A stretch of DNA of 64,000 nt from Ampullimonas aquatilis (GTDB lineage: Bacteria > Pseudomonadota > Gammaproteobacteria > Burkholderiales > Burkholderiaceae_D), in assembly GCF_049675895.1 (NCBI RefSeq), contig NZ_CP183834.1, forward strand, positions 3,224,001 to 3,288,000. The letters run 5' to 3'. Below are positions 43,726 through 51,636 of this stretch, in pieces. A model generated the notes under the pieces. It was not told where the DNA came from and did no database searches. It saw only the letters and a program-made list of their open reading frames with translations. Every line of letters starts with the position of its first letter. Position 1 is the first letter of the stretch. Position numbers and translations under genes: made by a program.

Positions 43726-44345
43726 AAGAAAACCTGTTTTTGTTAGCTGAAACGATGACAAGTTGAGCGACTGGGCCCAAAACGACATTATGCAGCACTG
43801 GCGGCGACAAAACGAGCCTGCATGGTTTATCCCTTTGACTTGTCAGACTTTGCACAGAATTTACGCAAACAGAATTTGCGCAAACTCAATGCAGACCTTT
43901 TGCAGACCTGATGACCGGACTTCATGCCATGGCATGAGGATGCTGGCACCACGCTCAACTCACACTCAATGCTTATAGAATATATGCTCCCCATCTGTAT
44001 TTTTAAAGACTCAATATATACGCACATAATAGGTTTATTTATTGGCATACTCCTTCAATTACTCTAAGTTGAATCCTTTAACCAAAACACGCAACCCGAC
44101 ACCCCAACAAAGCACGCGTTGTGTGTGTTGAACCCTGACCAGCGATTGCGGTCGCATGGATTGCCTCGCCGGACTGGCCTGAAAACCAAATATGCCCTCT
44201 CACTCTGTCAGGATTTGACGATGGCCACGACTAAGTTCCATCTCGATTATTGGTTTGATTGGGCCGCCTGCATGACTTGATCGGCTTGCCATCAAAAGAC
44301 CTTCGTTACCAGACTACCCAGACGACCGATAGCCCTGTTTTTTTA
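43726..44345. other. long intergenic region between ilvD and msrQ
   Basis: 620 bp between divergent genes. It holds element copy E (43980-44053) and a possible 19-codon reading frame at 44221-44280 preceded by AGGA. The rest contains no convincing gene, riboswitch or attenuator that I can see. Confidence 0.5.
43980..44053 (+). repeat. dispersed 74-bp element, copy E
   Basis: ATATATGCTCCCC opens the copy, GTA is at 18-20, TTTTT follows, ATATATAC leads into GCACATAAT at 43-51, and CATACTCC falls at 67-74. It is intergenic between divergent ilvD and msrQ. Confidence 0.85.
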
Positions 44346-44981
44346 ATGATTGATTCACTCTACAATGCCATCATGCTTGCTTACCTGAAACCGCTGACCT
44401 TTTTACTGTGTCTTGTGCCGCTGGCCCGGCTGGTCTTTTTGGGCATGACCGAGCAGCTCGGTGCCAACCCGGTGGAGTTTATTACCCGTTCCACCGGCAC
44501 CTGGACGCTGGTACTGCTGTGTGTCACGCTGTCGGTGACGCCGCTTCGCAAATGGACTGGCTGGCACAAAATTGCCATGCTGCGCCGCATGCTCGGCCTA
44601 TTCACCTTTTTTTACGCCTGCCTGCATTTCACCACCTATATCTGGCTCGACCAGTGGTTTGATGTGGCCTCAATGGTGCACGACATTGCCAAACGGCCTT
44701 TCATCACTGTTGGTTTTGCAGCCTTTGTGTTGCTGATTCCACTGGCGATTACCTCCAACAATGCCATCATCAAAAAGCTCGGCGGCAAGCGCTGGCAGCG
44801 GCTGCATCGCCTGGTATATCTGGTGGCCACGCTGGCGATATTGCACTTTTGGTGGCACAAGGCCGGCAAACACGACTTTGGCCAACCGATCATTTATGGC
44901 TCGATTGTGCTGATGCTGTTGCTGGTCAGGCTTAAATTCAACCAGCCGGTGCGTACCGGCAAACAGACGCCCTGCCATTAA
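44346..44981 (+). CDS. msrQ: MsrQ, heme-binding membrane subunit of MsrPQ
   Basis: 211 aa from MIDSLYNAIM; MLAYLKPL at 44373 is an alternative start and neither has a good ribosome binding site. Six hydrophobic helices of the ferric-reductase-like type. It passes quinone-derived electrons to periplasmic MsrP for methionine sulfoxide repair. Heme-ligand His candidates lie in YACLHFTTYIWLDQ, WQRLHRLVYLVATLAILHFWW, matching the family. RSTGTWTLVLLCVTLSVTPLRKWTG is typical. It is not beside msrP, which lies 1.4 kb away on the other strand. Confidence 0.92.
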   Translation: MIDSLYNAIMLAYLKPLTFLLCLVPLARLVFLGMTEQLGANPVEFITRSTGTWTLVLLCVTLSVTPLRKWTGWHKIAMLRRMLGLFTFFYACLHFTTYIWLDQWFDVASMVHDIAKRPFITVGFAAFVLLIPLAITSNNAIIKKLGGKRWQRLHRLVYLVATLAILHFWWHKAGKHDFGQPIIYGSIVLMLLLVRLKFNQPVRTGKQTPCH

Positions 44982-45176
44982 AATGAGCTGGATGATGTGG
45001 CTAGATAATTCGGCGGGATGACTTGACTGGATGACTCGCTCAGCGTTGCACCGTGCGGGTTGGCCAATTTCAAATTGACAATTTTTTGACAAACTGCTGA
45101 GTCATTTCAATTGCCGGTTACAAAACGACTCATAAAATGCGCTACTCTTGCGCATCTTCTTACCTAGACCAAAACA

Positions 45177-46094
45177 ATGAACAAACTCAAACTGGCTTCG
45201 ATCATTTTTCTGGCACTCGCAACCCTCTCGGCTTGCGGTGATAAAAAAGAACACGGCGCAACGCAGGTAGCCGCCAAAGTGAATGACAAGGAAATCACGA
45301 TTCACCAGATCAACGGTGTCTTGAGCCGCACGCCCAATCTGCCGCAAGACAGGGCGCAGGCAGCCGGCAAACAGATTTTGCAAAGTCTGATCGACCAGGA
45401 ATTGCTGATTCAGCAAGCCCAGGAACAAAAGCTGGATCGTGACGCCAATGTGATGCAGGCAATTGAATCAGCCAAACGTGAAATTCTGGCGCGGGCCTAT
45501 GTGGAACGCCTCGGTACTTCCGCCAGCAAACCCAGCGCCGACGAGATCAAAAAGTTTTACAAAGAGCACCCCGAACTGTTTAGCGAACGCAAGGTGTTTC
45601 AGCTGACCGAAGGCGGCATCATGGCTGCGCCCAAGGATATTGAAAAACTCAAGCCGCTGCTCGAAAAAGCCAAGACCATAGCCGATGTGGCCGCGATTGC
45701 CAAAGAAAACAATCTGTCGTTTGGCCAGTCGCAAGTCACCAAACCGGCCGAGATGATTGAGCTGGAAATCCTGCCCGCGCTGACCAAGCTCAAGGAAGGT
45801 GATCTGGGCTATCTGCCCATGAATGGCGGCATCCGGATTTTGCAAGTCAATGGCACCTCGCTCGCCCCACTCGATGAAGCGACCGCCACGCCCCGCATTG
45901 AACAATTTTTGCAGCAGAAAAAACGCAATGACGCTGGTGCCGAAGAGGTCAAACGTCTGCGCGGTGTCGCCAAGATTGAATATGTGGGCGACTACGCACC
46001 CGATGCCAAGGCCAGCCAGCCAGCGACACCAGCCAAGTCGGAAGCCAAACCGGCCGACGACAGCATGTCGCGCGGGGTGTCGGGTTTGAAGTAA
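45177..46094 (+). CDS. EpsD-like peptidyl-prolyl isomerase lipoprotein
   Basis: 305 aa. The lipobox is ATLSACGDKK (Cys about residue 19). A SurA/PpiC-type chaperone follows: an N-terminal helical part (VAAKVNDKEITIHQINGVLSRTPN, QILQSLIDQELLIQQAQEQKLD), then a rotamase-like domain (SERKVFQLTEGGIMAAPKD to MNGGIRILQVNG). The family is best known from exopolysaccharide clusters, but no such cluster is present. The C-terminal 40 residues are Pro/Ala/Lys-rich. It sits alone with a strong terminator. Confidence 0.85.
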   Translation: MNKLKLASIIFLALATLSACGDKKEHGATQVAAKVNDKEITIHQINGVLSRTPNLPQDRAQAAGKQILQSLIDQELLIQQAQEQKLDRDANVMQAIESAKREILARAYVERLGTSASKPSADEIKKFYKEHPELFSERKVFQLTEGGIMAAPKDIEKLKPLLEKAKTIADVAAIAKENNLSFGQSQVTKPAEMIELEILPALTKLKEGDLGYLPMNGGIRILQVNGTSLAPLDEATATPRIEQFLQQKKRNDAGAEEVKRLRGVAKIEYVGDYAPDAKASQPATPAKSEAKPADDSMSRGVSGLK

Positions 46095-46208
46095 GGAAGG
46101 CGATGTGACCCACTGCAGCGAGCCACTGCAAGATCAGCCTGGCTCGCGTTGTTGTCGCTGTTGCAACATGACCGCAAAATCGACCTTCATCGCTCATCAT
46201 CAACCAAT

Positions 46209-46247
46209 AAAAAAGCAGCGCAGTCTTTCGATTGCGCTGCTTTTTTT
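46209..46247. terminator. bidirectional terminator
   Basis: AAAAAAGCAGCGCA/TGCGCTGCTTTTTT encloses a 10-nt loop, so both strands end in a T-run. It serves the foldase gene on the plus strand and can stop msrP transcripts on the minus strand. Confidence 0.9.
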
Positions 46248-46305
46248 ATGCCTTGGAGCCTTGACCAGGATTTTTAAATCGCTATCCCAATCATTATTGC
46301 CACTA

Positions 46306-46379
46306 AAATATACTTCCCATAGGTATTTTTCAAGAGCCAATATATAAGCACTTAAGCATATAAAATATGGATATACTCC
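46306..46379 (+). repeat. dispersed 74-bp element, copy F
   Basis: The best-preserved copy: AAATATACTTCC at 1-12, GTA at 18-20, TTTTT, GCCAATATATAA, GCACTTAAG at 43-51 and ATACTCC at 68-74. It lies after the bidirectional terminator in a convergent gap, so it cannot be a promoter for either neighbour. Confidence 0.9.
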
Positions 46380-46408
46380 ATTTAAAATACTTTTTCGAGT
46401 ACTTTAAA

Positions 46409-47401
46409 TCAGAAAAACTTCGCCAGATCCATACCGCTATAAAGCCCGGCCACCTGCTCATAACCGTTAAACATCAGGGTTTTTTTCTTGGGTGTGAAAA
46501 CGCCTCCCTCGCCAATCCGACGCTCGCTGGCCTGGCTCCAGCGTGGGTGATCCACGGTGGGATTTACATTCGAATAAAAACCGTACTCCTGAGGTGCGGC
46601 CTTGTTCCAGGCAGTTTGTGGCTGCTTGTCGGTAAAGCGCATGCGAATGATCGACTTGGGACTTTTAAAGCCGTATTTCCACGGCACCACCATGCGCACT
46701 GGCGCGCCGTTCTGTTTGGGCAGCACTTCGCCATACATGCCCAGCGTGAGCAGTGCCAGCGGGTGATTGGCTTCATCCAGACGCAGACCTTCCACATACG
46801 GCCAGTCAAGCACGCGCGAACCCATTGGCGAGCCTAAAAACGGCATCTGGCGCACATCGGCCAGGCTGATGAACTCCACATACTTGGCACTGCTGGTAGG
46901 CTCCACCTTCTTGATGAGTTCGGACAGCGAATAACCAATCCACGGGATCACCATCGACCAGCCTTCCACACAACGCAGCCGGTAAATACGCTCTTCCAGC
47001 GGCGCCAGTTTTTTCAGCGCATCCAGATCCAGCGTGATGGGTTTGTTGACCATCCCTTCAATGGTCAAAGTCCAGCCCTCGGTCTTGAGGGTGCTGGCGT
47101 TGCGTGCGGGATTGGCCTTGTCGGTACCAAATTCGTAAAAGTTGTTATAGGTGGTGGCATCGGTATAGGGCGTCGGCTTGTCCAGCGCCACGTAGTTGCC
47201 ATTGGGTTTGGCAGCTAACTTGGGGTTGGGGCCGTCCGCGGCAAAGGCGGTACGCTGTGCCCACGCGGCCAGTGCGGGTGTCGCCGCCGTGGCAACCGCC
47301 AGCTTGAGCAAAGCGCGACGGTTTTCAAATACATGGCGCGGGGTAATTTCACTGGCGGCAATATTGCTGCCATCGAGTGAACTGGCGGTCTTGATCAGCA
47401 T
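46409..47401 (-). CDS. msrP: MsrP, periplasmic methionine sulfoxide reductase (Mo enzyme)
   Basis: 330 aa. Molybdopterin enzyme that reduces oxidised methionine in periplasmic proteins. The Tat-type signal is ENRRALLKLAVATAATPALAA. The molybdenum-ligating Cys lies in YRLRCVEGWSMVIPW (about residue 142). TPYTDATTYNNFYEFG and APVRMVVPWKYGFKSPKSI are conserved cofactor contacts. AAAGGATG precedes the ATG. Its membrane partner msrQ lies 1.4 kb away, convergently oriented, and not in an operon with it. Confidence 0.96.
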   Translation of the reverse strand: MLIKTASSLDGSNIAASEITPRHVFENRRALLKLAVATAATPALAAWAQRTAFAADGPNPKLAAKPNGNYVALDKPTPYTDATTYNNFYEFGTDKANPARNASTLKTEGWTLTIEGMVNKPITLDLDALKKLAPLEERIYRLRCVEGWSMVIPWIGYSLSELIKKVEPTSSAKYVEFISLADVRQMPFLGSPMGSRVLDWPYVEGLRLDEANHPLALLTLGMYGEVLPKQNGAPVRMVVPWKYGFKSPKSIIRMRFTDKQPQTAWNKAAPQEYGFYSNVNPTVDHPRWSQASERRIGEGGVFTPKKKTLMFNGYEQVAGLYSGMDLAKFF

Positions 47402-47825
47402 GATGCATCCTTTGTGTGAGGTTACTTGGCTATGTATTCAGATCAACCTGGAGCGTGATCCAGAGATCAACGATCAAACAGGGTCATAAAACCAACACCT
47501 GAGGCGAGACTGAAAAGACTAAAAAATAATGTCACACGCCATGTTGGCTTGGTGCTGATGGTTGGTCGAGACAGCTGCCCAAAGCTTACAGACAAAATGC
47601 AAATTGCGACGAATTCATCTGCTTAAACCACTGACCCGACCTGCCTTGACTTGACCTTACTGCCTAGACACTCAAGATACGCAGCAAGTTTCCCTTTAGA
47701 TGCATGGCATCTGACAGAATCTTCATGATGCCAAAACAAACAGGCCAACCGGCTGAGGTGCTGTTTTGGCAACGGCACCGGCCGGTTGGCCTGTGGGGTA
47801 CAACGGTATGACTTTGCGCTAGCGC
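47402..47825. other. intergenic region upstream of msrP and after fpr
   Basis: 424 bp without a gene. It holds the fpr terminator hairpin (47742-47792) and the presumed msrP promoter region next to 47402. The middle (47520-47720) shows no feature I can support. Confidence 0.5.
47742..47792 (-). terminator. long hairpin terminator after fpr
   Basis: Perfect 12-bp outer stem AGGCCAACCGGC/GCCGGTTGGCCT with an inner GGTGC/GCACC pairing. On the minus strand it is followed by GTTTGTTTTGG. The stem is unusually long and GC-rich for this window. Confidence 0.75.
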
Positions 47826-48599
47826 TTATTTTTCAACAAACGCACGCTCAATCACATAATGGCCTTGATGGCTCATATTACCTTCATGAAAATCACGTGA
47901 CTTGAGCAAGACCACCAGATCATGCAGCATTTCGGGGCTGCCGCAAATCATCACACGGTCTGTTTCCATATTGAATTCAGGCAGACCGAGATCAGCACAG
48001 AGCTTGCCCGATTCCAGCAGAACCGGAATCCGTCCCTGATTGCGGAATGGCTCGCGCGTCACGGTTGGGTAGTAGAGCAACTGGTTGGTAACCTGCTCGC
48101 CCAGCCATTCGTTTTTAGGCAACTCGTTTTCAATATAGTCGCCATAAGCCAGTTCCTTGACTTCGCGGCAACCATGGACGAGCACCACTTTTTCAAATTT
48201 TTCATAAACATCTGGATCACGGATGATGCTCATGAAAGGTGCCAGACCGGTGCCGGTCGACAGCAGGAACAGGGTTTTGCCCGGCAGCAGATTTTGCAGC
48301 AGCAAGGTCCCGGTTGGTTTACGGCCGATCAGCACGGTATCGCCGACCTTGATGTGCTGCAGGCGCGAGGTCAAGGGGCCATCAGGCACCTTGATACTGA
48401 GAAACTCCAGCGTTTCTTCATAATGCGGGCTGACCATGCTGTACGCACGCAGCAAAGGCCGGTCATTGACCAGCAAACCAATCATGGCAAACTGGCCACT
48501 CTGAAAACGGAAAGCCTGATCGCGCGTGCAGGTAAAAGAAAAGAGTCTGTCAGTCCAATGATGAACCGACAGCACGCGCTCCTCGTTAAAATTACTCAC
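47826..48599 (-). CDS. fpr: ferredoxin--NADP reductase
   Basis: 257 aa. FAD enzyme that exchanges electrons between NADPH and ferredoxin or flavodoxin. Motifs: RAYSMVSPHYEETLEF (FAD, about residues 50-65), LLSTGTGLAPFMSIIRD (NADP, about 112-128), VLVHGCREVKELAYGDYI, and the C-terminal HYVIERAFVEK. The start is GTG at 48597-48599 and overlaps the end of the DUF971 gene by 8 nt, so the three genes 49238-47826 form one tightly packed operon. Confidence 0.95.
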   Translation of the reverse strand: MSNFNEERVLSVHHWTDRLFSFTCTRDQAFRFQSGQFAMIGLLVNDRPLLRAYSMVSPHYEETLEFLSIKVPDGPLTSRLQHIKVGDTVLIGRKPTGTLLLQNLLPGKTLFLLSTGTGLAPFMSIIRDPDVYEKFEKVVLVHGCREVKELAYGDYIENELPKNEWLGEQVTNQLLYYPTVTREPFRNQGRIPVLLESGKLCADLGLPEFNMETDRVMICGSPEMLHDLVVLLKSRDFHEGNMSHQGHYVIERAFVEK

Positions 48600-48954
48600 A
48601 GTAAAAAACTCCTATCGATGGGTCTTTGGCGGAATTGGTTTGGCTTAATTCACGCAGATAAGCCCAGGGATAAATACCGCGATCGTGTCCGTCGCTAAAG
48701 GAAAACTGAAGGCCGATCACCCCAACCGGGGTAATGGATTCAATAAGTATCTTATCGCCATCATTCTCACTACCTGGCTCTATGCCTTGTCCGGTGCGGC
48801 GTTGGTACTCGCAAACGGAACAGCGGCAGGCTCTACGCAAAACTTCCGGCCTGAAATGTACCACAAGACCATCCTGCCAGCTTAAATCCAATGTACTGTC
48901 GTGCTGATGTAAGCCAATATCCATCGGCTCAATGCAACCGCTAATCCCACTCAT
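48592..48954 (-). CDS. DUF971 protein (gamma-butyrobetaine hydroxylase N-terminal-like)
   Basis: 120 aa. Stand-alone DUF971 domain: STLDLSWQDGLVVHFRPEVLRRACRC through VCEYQ (about residues 20-50) contains the Cys-x-x-Cys region, and VGVIGLQFSFSDGHDRGIYPWAYLREL the conserved GHD-x-GIY-x-W block. Such proteins are often linked with Fe-S or Mrp/ApbC genes, but the role is unproven. The ATG overlaps the stop of the upstream 95-aa gene (ATGA), and the end overlaps fpr. This close coupling suggests a shared iron-sulfur or redox task. Confidence 0.88.
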   Translation of the reverse strand: MSGISGCIEPMDIGLHQHDSTLDLSWQDGLVVHFRPEVLRRACRCSVCEYQRRTGQGIEPGSENDGDKILIESITPVGVIGLQFSFSDGHDRGIYPWAYLRELSQTNSAKDPSIGVFYCE

Positions 48955-49238
48955 AGCATGGCTCCCACGCCCTGTTGGCCAAATATCGGTGGACAGGCCA
49001 CGCCAGCACCGCCAGCGCGCAGTTTGTTGCCCATGGCAGCCCGACTTTCTTCGCGAATCAGCAATTTGAGCTGCACCGCCCGATCGCGAAATAGCACGGC
49101 CATGCTTGACATGCGCCCAATCAAGTACCGGCAGACACCGCCTCGCATTTTTTTCCCAGACCCTGACTGCGCGACCATGGGATCATCCGCATCGTCACCC
49201 ACGACCATCTGGTCATATTCCAGCTCAATCGTTTTCAT
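48951..49238 (-). CDS. hypothetical protein coupled to DUF971 and fpr
   Basis: 95 aa from MKTIELEYDQMVVGDD (ATG at 49238 with AGGAAAGATAGGG upstream); a longer frame upstream looks non-coding. Not recognised. The N-terminal half is acidic and soluble, the middle basic (RYLIGRMSSMAVLFRDRAVQLKLLIREE), and the C-terminus Gly/Ala-rich (AGGAGVACPPIFGQQGVGAML). Its stop overlaps the DUF971 start by 4 nt, which supports a real gene in the fpr operon. Confidence 0.6.
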   Translation of the reverse strand: MKTIELEYDQMVVGDDADDPMVAQSGSGKKMRGGVCRYLIGRMSSMAVLFRDRAVQLKLLIREESRAAMGNKLRAGGAGVACPPIFGQQGVGAML

Positions 49239-49759
49239 CCCTATCTTTCCTGCACGGTCTTTCCTACATCTCAGTGCTTCAGAATACTCGCTGCCACTAC
49301 GATGGATCAGACAAGCATCAGAGAACCACTCCACTCTGCCATCATTTTTGACACCCCATCAAAATCTGTCCGGATACCGTTCAAACGCGATAGCAGCCAT
49401 CAGAATAATCACAATTCATCATGCCGTGAACGAAGCATCCCGCATTTCTTTGTACATAAAACCAATAAGCGATCATCATCACCTGGACATGGATAAGCGC
49501 CAGCCCGATCAACCCGCTCAGCATGGTGCTCGTGTCTTGCACCAGATCATCGGTAGCAGACATCCGTGCGATCAGCACATGACAACGCCGACCGGACAGC
49601 TCGGCCTGCATGGTAATGATCAAGCATGATTTTTAGGTAAATGGCATAGACATCATGGCCTGAATTTCATCGATTAAATACTGCTTACCTGTATTTTTTA
49701 CAAGCCTTATATAACACACCTGAGCAATCAGATATTTAAGGTACTACCCATAAGTATCG
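49239..49759. other. intergenic region between fpr operon and ynfA
   Basis: 521 bp. It contains element copy G at 49674-49748. A minus-strand frame at 49381-49623 (80 codons, TTG start, one hydrophobic stretch TMLSGLIGLALIHVQVMMIAY) could encode a small membrane protein, but it lacks a ribosome binding site and I do not call it. The fpr-operon promoter should lie near 49250-49370. Confidence 0.45.
49674..49748 (+). repeat. dispersed 74-bp element, copy G
   Basis: TTAAATACTGC at 1-11, GTATTT at 18-23, which with AAATAC forms a perfect 6-bp inverted pair, GCCTTATATA, ACACCTGAG at 43-51 and GGTACTACCC at 67-76. It is the most divergent forward copy but keeps every spacing. It ends 12 bp from the ynfA stop codon. 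Confidence 0.75.
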
Positions 49760-50083
49760 TCATTTAGGCGCAAGAAGGATGATCGCCATGCCGACCAGCG
49801 TCACGCCGACACCAAGCCAATCCCAGCCACTCGGACGAATCCCATCCACCAGCCAGAGCCAGAGCAGCGCCACACTCACATAAACGCCACCATAGGCCGC
49901 ATAGACGCGTCCCGATGCATCGGGATGCAAGGTGAGCAGCCAGGCAAAGAGTGCGAGCGATACGGCTGCCGGCACCAGCAACCAGATCGGCCCGTCCTTG
50001 CGCAACCAGTAGTACGGCAGATAACAGCCAACAATTTCGGCGATCGCCGTCAAGACAAACAAACCGAGGGTTTTAATAAGCAT
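49760..50083 (-). CDS. ynfA: YnfA/UPF0060 family membrane protein
   Basis: 107 aa from MLIKTLGLFVLTAIAEIVGCYLPY (ATG at 50083 with GAGGCG). Four membrane helices of the small-multidrug-resistance-like fold. The family blocks WLRKDGPIWLLVPAAVSLALFAWLLTLHP and GRVYAAYGGVYVSVALLWLWLVDG are complete. Efflux activity has been proposed for the family, but no substrate is firm. It is a single gene. Confidence 0.93.
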   Translation of the reverse strand: MLIKTLGLFVLTAIAEIVGCYLPYYWLRKDGPIWLLVPAAVSLALFAWLLTLHPDASGRVYAAYGGVYVSVALLWLWLVDGIRPSGWDWLGVGVTLVGMAIILLAPK

Positions 50084-50265
50084 GATGTACGCCTCAAATG
50101 AAAATGGCAGCGAAACTGTCGCTGCCATTCATGCCAAAGTCCGCTTAAGTCCGCTTTGGTGCCTTAGTTGCTTGAGTTTGCCTTAATCGCTTTGATCACT
50201 CAGGTAGCTTTGCCAAGTCAGCAACTGTCATGCCGACTCTGGCTACCTGACCAGAGGCCAAGTCA

Positions 50266-51444
50266 TCAAAGCTGACCGTAGGAGTGCAGACCCGAGAGGA
50301 ACATATTGACGCCCAGAAAGGCAAAAGTAGTCACTACCAGGCCAATCACTGCCCACCAGGCTGCAAAAGTACCGCGCAGACCTTTCATCAGACGCATATG
50401 CAACCAGGCTGCATAATTGAGCCAGACGATCAACGCCCAGGTTTCTTTGGGATCCCAGCTCCAATAACCGCCCCAGGCATCGGCCGCCCACAGCGCCCCC
50501 AAAATGGTGGCGATGGTGAAAAATGCAAAACCGACCGCAATCGATTTGTACATCAGGTCGTCGAGCACCGTCAGCTCAGGCAGGCGATTGGCCAAAATGC
50601 CTTTGGACTTGCACAGATAAGCCACGCCGACCATTGCCGCCAATGAAAACGTGCCATAGCCAATAAAGTTGGCTGGCACATGAATCTTCATCCACCAGCT
50701 TTGCAGTGCGGGTACCAGGGGCTGGATTTCCTGCGCGTCGCGGCTCACGGTGTACCAGAGCAAAAAGCCGATAGCGGCCGAAATCACCAGCAACACAAAA
50801 GCGCCCAAGGCACGGGTCCGATAATGTTTTTCGTAGTACAGATAAAACAGCGCAGTCAGCAGGCTGAACAGCACAAACACTTCGTACAAATTGGAAATGG
50901 GAATATGGCCGATGTCGCCACCCTTGAGGTAAGACTCATACCAGCGCACCAGCATGCCGGTAAAACCCAGCAGCACTGCCGCCCAGCACAGGCTGGAACC
51001 GACACTGGTGCCAAAGTCGGAGCGCGCCAGCAGACCGCCCCAGTAAAACAGGGTGGACAGGAAGAACAAGGCGCTCATCCACAAAATGGCGGATTGACTG
51101 GCCAGAAAGTATTTCAGGAAGAAGGATTTTTCGGCACGCGCCAACATCTCGGCGCCCTGCAGGCTTGGGTCGGCGTTATAAAGCGCAATCGCACTAAAGG
51201 CCAGAATGGTCATTCCCACCATCAACAGGCGCACCGGCTTGTGAAACCAACCCAACCAGGCAAACACCGGTACAGCGACGACCAGAATGGTCTTTTCATA
51301 ATAGTCCATGAAATTACCGTAGCGATTTAAGGCAAAGCCCGCACCAATCGCCAGCATCAAGGCAAACAAGCCATCCAGCACGGTAATGCTGCTTAACCAG
51401 GTGCGCGCCTGGGCAGTCCGATTAATTTGTTGTGTCAGTTCCAT
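50266..51444 (-). CDS. ccsB: cytochrome c biogenesis protein CcsB (CcsA-type heme handling)
   Basis: 392 aa, eight or more membrane helices. System II cytochrome c maturation: together with ResB it moves heme across the inner membrane and attaches it. The tryptophan-rich heme-handling motif is WGGYWSWDPKETWALIVW (about residues 325-342), with flanking His in LHMRLMKGLRG and HVPANFIGYG. AAGGAAGAG precedes the ATG. It follows resB (190-bp gap) and cytochrome c4, the standard betaproteobacterial set. Confidence 0.95.
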   Translation of the reverse strand: MELTQQINRTAQARTWLSSITVLDGLFALMLAIGAGFALNRYGNFMDYYEKTILVVAVPVFAWLGWFHKPVRLLMVGMTILAFSAIALYNADPSLQGAEMLARAEKSFFLKYFLASQSAILWMSALFFLSTLFYWGGLLARSDFGTSVGSSLCWAAVLLGFTGMLVRWYESYLKGGDIGHIPISNLYEVFVLFSLLTALFYLYYEKHYRTRALGAFVLLVISAAIGFLLWYTVSRDAQEIQPLVPALQSWWMKIHVPANFIGYGTFSLAAMVGVAYLCKSKGILANRLPELTVLDDLMYKSIAVGFAFFTIATILGALWAADAWGGYWSWDPKETWALIVWLNYAAWLHMRLMKGLRGTFAAWWAVIGLVVTTFAFLGVNMFLSGLHSYGQL

Positions 51445-51636
51445 CTGTCTCTTCCTTCAGTATGACTGCTTCATTTCTTGTGTCTCAGAATCGGCCGGTA
51501 TCAAGCTTAATCAGCGTCCAGAAAAATGCTGAAACCAGCATCCCAGCAAGCTCACTCTACTTTAAACGCTGACTCAGCCCAACTGTTGACATCAGCAACG
51601 GCGCGACTATAACGCAAAGCACTGTGACGTGGCGGG

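Larger units (their letters stand above)
46095..46408. other. convergent gap between foldase and msrP
   Basis: 314 bp without a gene. It contains the bidirectional terminator and element copy F. The stretch 46095-46205 shows nothing further. Confidence 0.5.

Noticed and set aside
49381..49623. 80-codon minus-strand frame with one hydrophobic stretch
   Set aside because: It opens with TTG, lacks a ribosome binding site, and the N-terminal half does not look like a protein; kept only as a remark in the intergenic entry.
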